Counted from the stretch's first letter, positions 11,834 through 23,690 are shown. The stretch is DNA of 64,000 nucleotides from Aquanectria penicillioides (GCA_003415625.1 PYIU01000004.1:434001-498000), one strand, 5' to 3'. Notes: generated from the sequence alone by a model not told the origin. Program-made: numbers and translations.

Positions 11834-11992
11834 TACCGTGATAACTCAGCAAATTCGACCACCTTAGTTTCTTCAAGAAAGTGCGGAAAAAGTACACACA
11901 ACCAATTATGTGACGGAGAACTTTCTTTTTATTGTAAAAAATGGAGATCCCGTTGACGCTAAGGTGGTCGAATTTGCTGAGTTTTTACGGTA
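11834..11992. mobile_element. 159-bp MITE with 34-bp terminal inverted repeats, TA ends
   Basis: The left end 11834-11867 and the right end 11959-11992 are reverse complements. They match over 32 of 34 positions, and the inner 25 bp (AACTCAGC.. to ..CCACCTTAG) are identical. Both ends start TACCGT, so the outermost TA can be the duplicated target of a Tc1/mariner-type element. The 91-bp centre has no coding capacity. Near-identical arms suggest a recent insertion or copying by an active relative elsewhere. Confidence 0.75.
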
Positions 11993-12568
11993 TTTTGACG
12001 CTAGTATGAGTTGGAAACTCGGATAGAACAACTCCTTAAGAAAAGCTTCGGTTACCTAGGTCCATGTCATAATTTTGCAGTGTATAGCGATGGTTTCTAT
12101 TGTCTTATTTCATCTCCGTTGATATGGAGTATACCATACTGAGTTCGAAGGTGAAAGATGCAACTTATATGAGTAAATTCATTATCCTCGGGCCCTTTGC
12201 ACATGCTTCGGTCCCAATTTCGTCTTATCATTGCCTTTCAACATCCCGAAAGCCATGCCCAAATGCAATAGATCTAAAATGGCCGGGTCTAGACGAGGAA
12301 GGATTCGAGCCCTGTATGAAGTTGTCAAGGAAGAATCAGGCATGGGTTGAAAATCCCTCTATACCTTCCCGTTCGAACAATAACTGGGGGGGTTGCTCGT
12401 ACGAGAGACGCTCACGCCTGCTCTGTTGTTAATTTTGTTTGCTAATCGTTTTAGGAAATTAATTTATAAAGGGTCAAACGAGTGACCTATTTCTAAATCC
12501 TGAATCTACTCAGCAGTACAATCATTCAGCATCAATCACATTATCTTTATTGGTATTCTAACTTCACA
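11993..12568. promoter_or_regulatory. Upstream region of secreted protein gene
   Basis: The 110-aa open frame at 12100-12432 has no motif and is probably chance. The last 100 bases should carry the promoter and 5' leader of the gene at 12569. Confidence 0.35.
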
Positions 12569-13267
12569 ATGCGCCAGGCACTCATTCTCGTTCCAACATT
12601 CCTCTCTGTATTAGCGGCTAGGGTTAGTATTGATATCTGAAGTCCAGTCTTGGTAGCATATCCTAACGATCAACTCAAGCTTGTCGGTGCTTCACCACTT
12701 GAAGCAGATGAGTTAGTGGATACCGAGACCGAAATTGTTGTCCCCACGTGGGAAGTTGAGGACACTTCGGACGGATCCATCATCCAGGTAAATGGGACCG
12801 TCGAGGAGCTCTATAATGAACTTTCTACGAACTATCCCGAGCTTCTGGGAACAATGTTCGACCTTGACGCTCTTGCAGCTCTAGAGGAGGAGGACGAAGA
12901 TGATGAAGAAGAAGATGATGATGAGACTCTGTCAAAGCGCACCGACTTTAGTGGCTCTGATCTCAGTTGTTTCCTCAAAAATGTTCGAGCTAGCAGGAAG
13001 AGAATCAAGCAGGGAATCAAGTACCTGAGGACCGTCTCGGGGAAACCCCAAAACGCCGCATATTCCTGTGGACGAGTGAGCTGCTCTTACAATTCGGCAA
13101 TCAGATGGTGTAATACTGGATCCTCTTCCAAGACCCTGAGCTCGTTTGGATCAATTGCGGATGGGGCACAGTACATCCTGGATTATTGCCCAGCTGGAAA
13201 GAAGGTCGGTGGCATGGTTTCGCATTCTACCAACTGGGGAGTTCAAGTGTGGAAGGCTTCCTGTTAA
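12569..13267 (+). CDS. Secreted cysteine-rich protein with acidic propeptide and Kex2 site (effector/killer-like), 213 aa
   Basis: Exon 1 is 12569-12622 and exon 2 is 12680-13267. The intron 12623-12679 is GT..AG with a CCTAAC branch point 14 bp before the acceptor. The N-terminus MRQALILVPTFLSVLAARLV is a signal peptide. The pro-region holds a 12-16 residue Asp/Glu block (ALEEEDEDDEEEDDDET) and ends in LSKR, a Kex2-type site. The mature part (about 113 residues) has six Cys and ends STNWGVQVWKASC. The layout (signal, acidic pro-segment, dibasic cut, compact Cys-rich domain) is that of fungal secreted antimicrobial or killer-type and effector proteins. The exact family is not certain and no activity is shown. 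It stands alone between two long empty stretches. Confidence 0.75.
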
Positions 13268-16040
13268 TTTGGAGGCACACGTTTTCTGGAAATCGTCAGC
13301 GCCATGGGAGTAGCCACACGCCTCAACTGTCACATCGTCACATCCGATAGGATACGGTTCGTCCAGAAGCTTCCTTGATCATACGGAAGGCTTGCTTTTC
13401 ATCTCCCTCTTTCGATTCTATTCAGCTATGATGTTATTCTCATTTGGCTGAATCGTTAAGAAGCTATACCATACGCACTGGCTATTAACCTTTCTCTTCT
13501 ACTTCTGTTACCACTGTCCTTATAGTCCTTAATTAGAAACCAAGATTTACCTGCTTCTTATATTAGAAGTATGGGTTTTACAGCAAAATTTCCCTCATGG
13601 TTGTCCAATTCTGTCTCTTCACACTGATATTGGTTGAGCTTGCATATATTTCCAAAGAGCCTCCAGTGCCTCAATTGACAAGCCAATTTTCGGCTCAATC
13701 TATCAACTTCAAGTGTGTATTTTCCATCATAGTATTGAGTTGGTGGTCTAGGGTAATGTGGATCAACCTATCATCAAGGAGGTCAAGGAAGATAAAAGGG
13801 GCCACAGAGATATAGGAAATGAACAGGCAGTTTTCTCCAACCAATTTTTATTTTTGAAATCCTGAATTCTTGCATTTGGACTCTATTGAGGTACTGGTGC
13901 AGGCCCATGACATTCCTTTATTTATGACTTTCCGCTTTATATTCCTTTCTTCTTTTCTTTAAGGGGCACTCTAGAGCTTTTGATCAGATGCTCTAACACT
14001 CTCCTAAGTTGTTCGCAGCTGCTTGGAAAGGCTATTCGGTCATCACCAAATCTGCTTACCCTATACCCTTCTGGGCGGGGTGTGTGTTTTGGCCAGTGTC
14101 CCCTTCCACCTACAAAGTATTATCAGATGAACGCCCTTGAATACGGAAGCAGGACAAAAACAACAAGAAGGGTCAAAATGCCGCAAGAGAGTGTAGAACT
14201 GATATACACAATATAGAGTCTTTTAGAATGCCAGTTCCTTGAAGCACCCAGATACATTCTCACTATAGCTCAGCGAACAGACGTTTTGTTCTAGATATAA
14301 ATATTAAACTAATCTTCATATTCTAGCTACTTTAAGAAGAAAACCATCTTTTCACATCTTTTGAAAAATGCCCTAGTTGAATCTGGTGTTCATACAGATC
14401 GCCTGTAACTATCTGCGAGTCTGAGCCAAACGTAGTAGAACAAATTGGGTATACTTGCTCGATTTCACGCAGTTAACCCAGCCTTTATTCTTCTCATTAT
14501 TAGAGGCAATCAAGACATTTGGTCAACAGTACCTAATCGAATGCTACCTTCAACATCCACTCAAATCCAGTTCCGCACCAAAAATATCAGGCGCCTAATA
14601 TTTATGTAGATTCACACTGGGACAATCATTGTTTCCCATTTTTAAACAAGACAGAGTACCGATACTATGACCATGGTGTGACCGTATCACTAAGACTGGT
14701 TTGGTTCTACGAGGTGTGGAGCTCTATATAAGAAAGGTTTGGGGCAAGGCATTAGAGTGAGCCCACTACGCAGGAGATTCCGCATCAGCACCCTTCCAAA
14801 GTTACAACCAGCAGCTTTGGAGGCATAGGGGGAGTACAATTGAGGTCAGACAGTTCCCAACGCCCACATACGGTAACGGTGTGTTATAGACTAGATAGCG
14901 GTTGGGCCGGAGATTGCCAAGCCCCGATTCATGTATTTCCGGCTCCCATACCCGAGAAGTGCCCATTGGCTTGCAGACGAACCAACGAATAAGATGAACG
15001 TGTCGTTAGCCGCCACAACCCACATTGGCTTTCACAATCAAGAGGCATCGAATGATGCATCCACGCGCCCTTCTCCGGGACCAGCAGACATTCTTTACGG
15101 GATCTAGATGAGGAAACTCTCTGAGCCTTCCTATTCGGGTTTGAAATGAAGAAATGTTACCTGGGAGTTGACGTTGGACTGGCAGCTCAATCCCCCGACA
15201 TGCAGCCAAGAGGCACAAGCCACAAAGGAGAAAATGAAGGTTCGATGGTTTGATTGAGGAGATATAAAAAACCTGCTCACTTGCCAGGGTGGTGTGATGA
15301 CCCTGTCTTGTCAATATGAGTCGTAGATTGAGACGTCAAGGGCAAAGCGATGGATGAAGAAACCCCCCAATCTCAAGCGAACAACACCGGTTCTGCCAAT
15401 TCACGATCGGTAAGAACAGGTCCATTGCACCGACCAAATGTCGGGGAGGCGGATAATATATCAGGCCGGGGTCGGTGCTTCGGAGGAAATGTGTCGTAGT
15501 CGTCGTATGCCCAGGCTGCGTGGTGTCATTGCCAAGATCCACCCACAAGTGGACCTTGTTAGTCTTAATCTAATCAATCTCATCAAATTGCTTGCCTGTC
15601 CCCTGACAAACCGGCATTGACTAGGCTCAAAGGAAGATGCTTCTATCCCAGGTATCGGCAATGCGACAGCTGCCCCAGGCCAATCCCCCAGATTCTTTTT
15701 CGTAATAAGTTCAGCCATCCCACAAGGGGCGCCACTTTGTCGTGCGAATTGCCAAGCTGAGGGTCTGGAGAAACAAACCAGGCGCCCAAAGCTCCAGGCT
15801 AAAAGTGGAAACCCCCATCGTTTTTGCGAGCACCAACCGAGTCCGACGGCATCCGAGCTCTGCCAAGCAGAAGCGGTGCGAATTCCGCAGTCATGGACCC
15901 TGATGGGGTTTCAGCTGAACGATTCAACTGACGCTTGACTGAAATGATATAACATGTTGTCCTGCTCACCACTTTCCTTGGTTATTTCGGCATCGACTGT
16001 CGTAATTTTTTTTCAAACAGAGGCATCAAAAGTCGCAGAC
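13268..16040. other. 2.8-kb spacer without supported gene
   Basis: Both strands carry only frames up to about 100 aa. A minus-strand frame (15006-15314) is the longest and has no motif or clear start. The last few hundred bases are the promoter of the flavin monooxygenase. Confidence 0.45.
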
Positions 16041-17952
16041 ATGGACAAAGAGGCACCAACCGTCGCCGTCATCGGCCTAGGTACGCGCTCCCCAAGGCGC
16101 TAAGCACGGCGCTACAGGAGCGTCACCATGTCATTGTGACACGCCACTGACTTGTGCCAGGCGTTCTGGGGCTGGTGACGCTCAAGAACTTGGTTGAGGA
16201 GGGCTTCAATGTGACGGGGTTCGATAGCAACAGCTATGTTGGAGGATTGTGGCATTACACCGATGAGGACAAGACGTCGGTGCTTCCAAGTGAGTGCCGC
16301 CAGCATTTTGTCCATCCTCAGTCATTAATCGCCTTGCAGCGACCGTGATCAACATTTCCAAAGAAAGAGTAAGCGCCTAACTCGACTCGCTCATGTCAAT
16401 ACCCATTCAGAAATACTCAAGAAGCTGTTTTTAGGGCTGCTTTACCGATTTTCCGTTCCCCGACGATGCGCCGAGCCACTGCACCTCAGGTCACGTACAG
16501 AAGTACCTCGAGAGCTATGTTGAGCATTTCAACCTGACCTCGAGCCTGCGTCTCAGCACAAAGGTCAGGCGGGTTCAGCGCGATGACAAGGAGGATCGCT
16601 GGGTGGTCGATGTCGAAGGAACTGGGCCCGAATATTTTGACAAGGTCGTCATCGCGACTGGAATCAACTCCCGGCCTCATGTCCCCTCACTTGAAGGCCT
16701 CGACCAGTTTGAGGGCGAGGTTCTGCACTCACGCGCTTTCAAGAAGTACGTTTCCGGTTACCCTTTTTTGACCGGGATGCCATCCAGGAACTAATTGGAC
16801 CCTTGGGTCACAGACCCGAACTTTTTGAAGGAAAAAAGGTCGTTGTGGTCGGCATGGGCAATACTGGCGCCGACACGGCCGCATCTCTCTGCGGAGTCGC
16901 TGACAAGGTTTCCATTTCCCACAAACATGGCGCATTTGTTGTAAGCAATCTCAATCCCCATGGGTCCGAAGTGATTCTCATTCAAATGCACAGTTGCCTC
17001 GAGTCGCCAACGGAGTCCCATTCGATCACACCATGACCGCTCGCAAAGCAATGGTGATGGGCTTCCTTGAACTCAACTTCCCCAAATTTGCCCAATTCCT
17101 CTTCGACATCGTACTCAAGAAGATGCAGGATAAAGCTTTCAAACTTCGACCTGAGTGGCGACTTAGTCCCGCCCCTCGATCAAGCACGCAGTGCCTATCA
17201 TCTCTGACAACCTGGTGAGCCTGCTTGAAGCTGGTGAGATCCGATCCGTTTCAGGGCTCAAACGCGTCTCTGGCCCCAAGGAGCTTGAGTTAGACGACGG
17301 TACGCGTCTCGAGGTTGACGCTATCATATGGGCCACTGGATATAAGACCGAATTCAGTATCCTAGATCCCAGCGTCGATCCCACCCGTCACACCACTCCC
17401 GCTTGGGAAAATGCTATCGGATCCCGTGGAAAGCCCCTTCCTCGCCTCTACCAGAACGTATTTTCCCTAGATCATCCCAACTCACTTGCCTTCATGGGTT
17501 GCGTAGCGTTTGCGACCGGTGCGTTCCCACTCTACGACCTATGCTCCATGGCAGTCGCCCAAGTCTGGAAGGGCAATTCTCCCCTTCCATCCATTGGAGA
17601 GATGACCAAGTCTGTGGATAGACAGCACAGTTTCATCGTCGGCATCGCCAAGGAGGGCAGTGCTGTGCCAAGTTGGGTGCGACAGGGCGAGTGGGTGGTT
17701 TGGGCAAACAAAGCCGCCGGCACTAGAGTCAACGAGCACCTCGGATGGGGAATGACAGGATGGAGATTCTGGTTCCAGGACCGAGAATTCTACAAGACTC
17801 TCATGGACGGCATTTATACTCCGTTCATTTGGCGTGTGTTTGATGGCAAGCGCAAGAAGTGGGATGGAGCTAGGGCCACGATTGAAAGGGTGAATGCAGA
17901 GGTCAAGGCGAATATCCAGGCGCAAGCAGAGGCACGCAAGAAGACAAACTAG
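16041..17952 (+). CDS. Flavin-containing monooxygenase (FMO-like), one-base frame break
   Basis: Exons 16041-16080, 16161-16289, 16340-16368, 16435-16745, 16814-16940, 16994-17952, all GT..AG. FAD Rossmann motif VAVIGLGVLGLVTLKNL (GxGxxG, interrupted by intron 1). GCFTDFPFPDD and HVQKYLESY are typical of FMOs. The fingerprint FEGEVLHSRAF fits FxGxxxHxxxY/F. The second, NADPH-binding motif is VVVVGMGNTGADTA. IIWATGYKTEF is the C-terminal ATG motif. Coding length is 1595 nt; one more base gives 531 aa. The break is at 17172-17175: the upstream frame ends ..WRLSPAP and the downstream frame resumes SIKHAVPIISDNL, as if one C of a C-run were lost. No intron explains it. FMOs oxygenate soft N or S centres, and some relatives do Baeyer-Villiger reactions; the substrate here is unknown. 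A RidA protein lies 0.6 kb downstream on the same strand. Confidence 0.85.
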
Positions 17953-18556
17953 ATTCCCACAATATGCACTCATTATACCATATTTATCAACGTCATTTAT
18001 GAGAAATACTACCAACAATCTTTGGTTCAATCCCCGCTCCTCATCACGAATCCTGACTGAGCCTTGGCGGAGGATCTCGTATGTTAGTTGACGCTCGCGC
18101 TAATTAGTTATGGCGAGCGGGCCAATTGGAATAACCACAGCCATAGTAGCCAAAGAAAGTTGCCTCCAGATTGTCGGTTTTGGTCCTCATTCCGAATTGA
18201 CTTGCTCTGGTTGATCCACATTGAACCTCTTGGATTTGTCAGGCACAGATTATGTTGCCCCGACTTGGCGCCAATTGTCGATCATGTTGCGCCGCCTCCA
18301 GTTAAGGTTATTTGAATGGCAGCGGATCACATTACTCATCCAAGTCACCGAAGACGAGAGAGTTACGCCGTGTCAATACGTCATGAAGCTGAAAATAGGA
18401 CATCGAGATACTTGCGTTTCCATGACATATCGCCAACAAGAAAGCTTATAGATATCAGTTTGTATTTAAGTCGAGCTACCCCCCATTAATAATCCAATAT
18501 TTCACTAAGCCTACACCACCGCACCGTTTCTACTTGATTCCTCAACACAAAATACA
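17953..18556. promoter_or_regulatory. Intergenic region upstream of RidA-family gene
   Basis: About 600 bp with no gene. The final bases, rich in C and A before the ATG, fit a fungal 5' leader. Confidence 0.4.
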
Positions 18557-19090
18557 ATGTCTCACCTGAAATATTACAACTATGTTGGCGCGGGCGAGTG
18601 GGCCAGCCAAAACCTCGGATACAGCCAGGCTGTTCGGGTGGGCGACAGGATCGAATGCTCTGGACAAGGTGCGTCGTCTCCTCTCAAAGCTACCGCAAAG
18701 CTTTTTTATTTAAAAAGAAAAAATACCCGAATTAACTTCGTTTTGACAGGAGGTTGGAGGTTCCCCGAAAATGCTGGCGATGAGATCGACATGTCCGAGG
18801 CATTCCCAAAGGACATCAAGGAGGAGATAGACCAAGCCTTCCGCAATGTCGACCAAGCACTCAAGGCGGCAGGCGGAAAGGGATGGTCTCAGGTTTTTCG
18901 TGTCAATTCCTATCACACCAAGATCACCCAGGAGGTCTCAATTGCAATGGTTGAGAATTTCAAGAAGTGGATGCCGAACCATCAACCTATCTGGACAGAA
19001 ATTGGAGTCGCGCAGTTGGGAGCGGAGGAGATGAATGTTGAGATTGAGGTATCAGCCCACGATGTTGAAGGAGCTACAAGTACCCAGTAG
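18557..19090 (+). CDS. RidA/YjgF/UK114-family protein
   Basis: Exon 1 18557-18668 and exon 2 18750-19090 (150 aa). The intron 18669-18749 happens to be open in frame but has clean borders (GTGCGT..TTGACAG); removing it gives ECSGQGGWRFPENAG, as in the family. The chorismate-mutase-like fold is marked by SQAVRVGDRIECSGQGGW, DIKEEIDQAFRNVDQALKAAG and the closing GAEEMNVEIEVSA. Canonical RidA deaminates reactive enamine/imine intermediates of PLP enzymes and needs a C-terminal Arg. Here that position reads QPIWTEIGV, with Trp where the Arg is expected, so simple imine deamination is doubtful. Cytosolic; no targeting signal seen. It follows the flavin monooxygenase on the same strand, a possible functional link by position only. 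Confidence 0.88.
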   Translation: MSHLKYYNYVGAGEWASQNLGYSQAVRVGDRIECSGQGASSPLKATAKLFYLKRKNTRINFVLTGGWRFPENAGDEIDMSEAFPKDIKEEIDQAFRNVDQALKAAGGKGWSQVFRVNSYHTKITQEVSIAMVENFKKWMPNHQPIWTEIGVAQLGAEEMNVEIEVSAHDVEGATSTQ

Positions 19091-20081
19091 AAAGGAGGAA
19101 TAGGGAGGCGCAGATGAAATAGCCAAATGCGTTGATTCGAGGATATCTGGTTTAAAGTAAACGCATCATTATAGTAGCAACGGAGTTGCAACACCTGTCA
19201 GGGTTGAAAAAGCTAGCCAGTCTCAATATCAAAGGCTGCCCAAACAAGCATCGTCAATACACATTGTTTCAGTCCTTTAAATCCTCCTTTGGGTATTTCC
19301 GATCTTGCAATCCGGCTCAGTATTTATTGGCCAAGTATCTAGGCAATTTGATGATGTGTGTTGACGGATATAGCGGCCGGGCGAAGGTGGTCGCCGCTAC
19401 AGACATAGCGGCCGGCCACAAGCCGACCTCGGGGGCCTTGTGGGCCTAGGTCTTGAGGCCATGTATCCTCACAAGGGAATCCCTGCACTGTAAATAGGTG
19501 ACTGCATTCTGCGACCACTATCTAGCTGTTCCTTACGAATCCCAATTGATCTGGACCGACCTGTTGCGCATGTCGCCCGCTGTGACCGTCCCTGCGCGTG
19601 CCTGTATATTGTTTACAATGTGTATAATTTCGCTCGCGTCAGTTACTAGTTCCGTAGGGCCCGCTTCCTGCTTGCATTCTTCGTCAACAAAGTCCATTTT
19701 GTTGAGCGGGGTGCTTGTTCTTTCAGTTATTCCTTCCTAGATTTTCCTGCTCCTTTATTAAACGTTATTATGGCTTCACAAACCTTCACAATTTTTACTT
19801 CCTTAGTACGGTACTCAATCGGACACATTGCCAGCATGTGACATCATCGTTGGTATAGGGTAAGCTTCGTCAGGAGACCGAAGCACCAGAGCATGGCTGA
19901 CTCAGCGAGGGCGCGTTGTTAATTTACACGGAAAAAGTCTAGCGCGATTTGTGCGCATCGCGAATGCGGTTTCTTTTTTTGATTTTTTCCCTTGCGACAA
20001 CCAGGCTGAACAAAGCAGCCTCACCCGGGGATACCGACTTAACATCACCCAGTTTGCTCACCATCCGCCAAAATCGCCATC
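19091..20081. promoter_or_regulatory. Intergenic region upstream of poly(A) polymerase gene
   Basis: About 1 kb. A GC-rich patch at 19365-19420 repeats TAGCGGCCGG twice. Otherwise I see no gene. Confidence 0.4.
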
Positions 20082-22303
20082 ATGGTGCGCAATAAGCCAA
20101 GGAGGCGCCCTGACCCACGTGCCGGCCCTCGCAACGGTGATCGGTCTTATAGACCCTTGTCACCGCCGCGAAATCATCACCAAGAAACCGACAGCTGGCG
20201 GCCAGGTGATCGCAGGCCCAATTCGTCGCTGCCCCCGCGCCCGCCCTACGATGACTACCGCTCGTCAGACTCATATCGTCCCCAGATGCCTCGGGGCGAC
20301 TTCACGTTCCGTGTCGACAAGCCCGCTGGCATTTCCGATCTGCCTCCCAGTGACTACCGTGGCGGTGATCGACGAGGTCCACGGAGAGACGGGCGCGGGC
20401 AAGGACGGCGCCCTGGGAGACCTCGATGGCAGCCGCCTCCACACCCATCGGAACGTGCCTTGATTTCTGGCGCGACGGCGAACCTGCCCGAGGAGCGCGT
20501 TGGCGACCTTGACGCTACTGCCAAGTTCCGCCCGATAGACGAGCTTTCTGACGACGACGAGCTTGATATGGACATCTCGTCATCATCGGAAAAGTCTGAT
20601 ACCGAGGGGCCTTCCAAGAAGCGAGCGCGAACGACTACTGAGGCTGATTCTGGGGATTCTGTGCCCAAGTGGTCTAACCCAGATCCATATACGGCGCTGC
20701 CCTGCCCCGACGAGAGCCAACGCAAGAAGAGAGACGTGGTCAAGCTCATCCGCAAAGCGCGATTAGAGGCCGAAGCAAAACCCGCCGCTCCGCCTCAGGC
20801 TGAGGATTTCATTTCGTTTGATTTGAGCGAGGACGAGAGCGAAGCCAGCTCCGACGAAGCACCCCCACCACCGCCAAAGGAACCGCCGCCACCACCACCC
20901 CCCGACGCACCTTCCGGACCCCGAGCTTCGATTGCATCGCAACCCGCGGGTAGGAATTTGCCTCCTCCACCAGATCGAAGCGGCCCCTTGGGCTCCCGAA
21001 AACGAACGGCCAACGACGAGATCAAGCCCCCAGATTACGGTCAGCTGAAGAGGGTCAGCATGAAGCCGGTCAAGGGTTCGCTAGTTTCCAGCTGGATGCC
21101 AAAGGGGAACGAAGAACCGTGCCCTTGGGCTACAATAGATCATTCTGCTACCACCGATATGGCCTTCCGGTAAGTCGTGTCCAACTTTGCGATCCGATCA
21201 TCTTCCAAATTTAACCACTTGTGCCCTTTCCAGCTTGCATAAAGAAATCATGGACTTTTACGACTACGTTCGGCCGCGCGAGTTCGAGCAGCGAATCCGT
21301 GATGATCTGGTAGAGAATCTCAGAAAGGCGATGAGACGTGATGGTAGAAACTTTGCAAGTGCCCAAGTGCATCCATTTGGTTCGTTCAAATCGGGTCTGT
21401 ACCTCCCTACTGCCGATATGGACCTGGTGGTGTGTTCGGCGAGCTTCTCAAGAGGAGGCCCTCCCACATACCTGAGCGCCAAAAGCTGGCTCTACAAGTT
21501 CCAGAAATTCCTCACTGCGCAACACGTTGCTGACCCAGATTCCATCGAGGTTATCGCCCACGCTAGAATCCCGTTGGTCAAGTTTGTTGACAAGCTCACG
21601 GGTTTGAAAGTCGATGTTTCCTTTGAGAACTTGGGTGGAGTTGGTGCTATCGACACGTTCCTGCGGTGGAAGCAGCAGTATCCCGCGATGCCGATTCTCG
21701 TGACGGTAATCAAGCACTTCCTGCTTATGCGAGGCCTAAACGAGCCAGTCAATGGCGGAATTGGAGGGTTCTCCGTCATTTGTTTAGTGGTCAGCATGCT
21801 GCAACTCATGCCGCAGATTCAAAGCCGCAGCCTCATCCCGGAGCATCACCTTGGAGAAATGCTTCTCGAGTTTTTCGATTTGTACGGCCGCCACTTCCGT
21901 CACGAGATTAATGCCATTTCACTCACTCGACCCATTGGGTACATCCGAAAGGTAAACCCCAACTGACCGGCTGATATGCCACCGAGCTTTCCCCGCTGAC
22001 GTATGACCTTTCCAGAGCGACGTTCGCAGCTTCGCCTACAAGAATACCGATCGCCTGTCAATCATTGATCCCAACAACCCAGCGAACGATATTTCTGGTG
22101 GCTCATCGAATACCACTGCCATCTTGGCCCGATTCCACGATGCATACAATATCCTTCGAGACCGTATGGACGATGTCAGAAGGGACCCTAAGAACGGAGG
22201 TATCCTGGACGTGATTCTTAAGGGCGACTACTCGTCGTTCCGCATGCAACGAGACTACCTCAAACACGTGCACGAAAAGCATATCGGACCTTGCTCTGAA
22301 TGA
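20082..22303 (+). CDS. Non-canonical poly(A) polymerase, Trf4/Trf5/Cid14 type (TRAMP complex)
   Basis: Exons 20082-21169, 21234-21951, 22016-22303 (697 aa), all introns GT..AG and in phase. Residues 1-340 are low complexity: Arg/Pro-rich, acidic patches (DELDMDISSSSEKSD, SFDLSEDESEASSDE) and a poly-Pro run. The catalytic nucleotidyltransferase domain starts near residue 365 (LHKEIMDFYDYVRPREFE): VHPFGSFKSGLYLPTADMDL carries GS and the first two catalytic Asp, and LKVDVSFENLGG the third. The PAP-associated domain contains EPVNGGIGGFSVICLVVSML and ends at ISLTRPIGYIRK. In yeast and fission yeast this enzyme adds short A-tails to aberrant nuclear RNA for exosome decay. It is the clearest housekeeping gene in the window and appears intact. 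Confidence 0.93.
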
Positions 22304-23530
22304 GTAGACTTGAGCTACTGGCTTACAACTATCATGCACATTATTACGACACGGTTCCTTACGATACCCTACTGTTGGAGTTTGACGAAACATGATTGCT
22401 TTGAAACATGCATATATATTCGAGGCGGACTTGGCCGGCTCTGGGGGGATATCCAAAGACTCGAAGGTCTTTTTCATTCTTTTTATTCAGTTTCATTGCT
22501 CGGACCAAAACGTGTAGATTAACGCCGTGACGACTTGGATCAGGTTCAGGCGCTGGAGGCAGTGTGTGCGCTTGCACTTGTATCATTTGCATCGGCATCC
22601 ATCAGGATCAGGGCCTAGTGGCCAGCAATTCAACCAAGGGATTCCTATCATTTCTTCCGGAGCTACTAACGCTCGCAGTGACAGTGGCCTTCGCGCCGAC
22701 GATGTGAGATGGGAGCAGATGACTAGTATGCTGATGGGTTCACAGGACCATTCTCACATTTCCTCTCGGCACCTTTGTTGGTCAACCATGGTTTCAACGC
22801 CGAACATTCAGCTGATGGTTGGAGGGATTATTCAGTGGCCTAGCCACACCTTTTCCTCACTGCTGGCTCTGCTTCATGCAGGGCCGTGGAGAGGACATGT
22901 TGCCCTGCGCTCGGTTGGGGATTTGCGTCTGGCCAAGAGAACTCAGGTCATTGAGGCGGCGTGATGAACCCAGGCATGCGGGCATAGCACAGTCCTGGGG
23001 CCGAGATACTTCTTCCGGCCAACTTTATCCGAGGGTCCTCTATGCGGCGGCGGCCGAGATTATCACGTGCAGCCAGCCGGGTCGGGTTTCGAAGCAACTG
23101 AATAGTTGATTGAACAACAAATACAGCGCATTGATAACTGGTGTGACAGCGTAACGTTGCACCCCTTCTCGCTTGACCATGTTTTCCGGCCGGTCACGGT
23201 CACGAGTGAAGGTACAAATAGGCACGAGCAGGCACGAGCAGACCCTCCTCGGGGAAGGCTCTGCCGAAGTTGAGACCAGGCGCCCTAGAACGAGGGACCA
23301 CAATTCGAGGAAGCTTCCCTCTAAGGTTACGTGAAGCTGATCCTTCGGGTTCTGGAACCGGGGTAGTAGCCTTGGAAGCAGGGATCTGAGTGCTGCATCG
23401 CAAATCTGGAGGAACTGGATGCCGAGTGATTTGGCCATGTTGGCAGGGGGGGACGGGGCATCGTCGGCGCTACTTTGGGGGCCGGTGACTTGTGCTCATG
23501 CTGCTTTGACACCTCATCAGACAATCAAGA

Positions 23531-23560
23531 GCAGAAGCAGAAGCAGAAGCAGAAGCAGAA
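23531..23560. repeat. (GCAGAA)5 microsatellite
   Basis: Five head-to-tail copies of GCAGAA in non-coding sequence. Confidence 0.9.
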
Positions 23561-23647
23561 ACAAGAGGGCTCGACTTTTGTCTTTGGCTTGGGTTATTTT
23601 CATCTTTGCTGAAGACATTGGGGGCGCACTGGACAAAATGTATTTGC

Positions 23648-23690
23648 ACAACACAACACAACACAACACAACACAACACAACACAACACG
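23648..23690. repeat. (CACAA)n pentanucleotide microsatellite
   Basis: About eight perfect copies of the pentamer CACAA, followed by a degenerate copy (GCCCAGCACAACACGG) to 23706. Non-coding. Confidence 0.92.

Noticed and set aside
12100..12432. 110-aa plus frame upstream of the secreted protein
   Set aside because: No motif; amino-acid make-up and context fit non-coding DNA.
15006..15314. 102-aa minus frame with a hydrophobic, Cys-containing start
   Set aside because: No proper ATG in context and no recognisable mature domain; could not be separated from chance.
16081..17190. Explaining the flavin-monooxygenase frame change by an extra intron
   Set aside because: No GT..AG pair of plausible length keeps the conserved sequence on both sides; the only fit is a one-base change.
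16041..19090. Secondary-metabolite gene cluster around the FMO, PLP enzyme and regulator
   Set aside because: No backbone synthase (PKS, NRPS, terpene cyclase, DMATS) is present and the genes are separated by long spacers.
20354..20755. Minus-strand frame opposite the poly(A) polymerase N-terminus
   Set aside because: Shadow of the Arg/Ser/Asp-rich coding sequence on the plus strand.
23327..23524. Minus-strand ATG frame MSDEVSKQHEHKSPAPKVAP
   Set aside because: Short, overlaps another equally open frame and simple repeats; no motif or intron that extends it.
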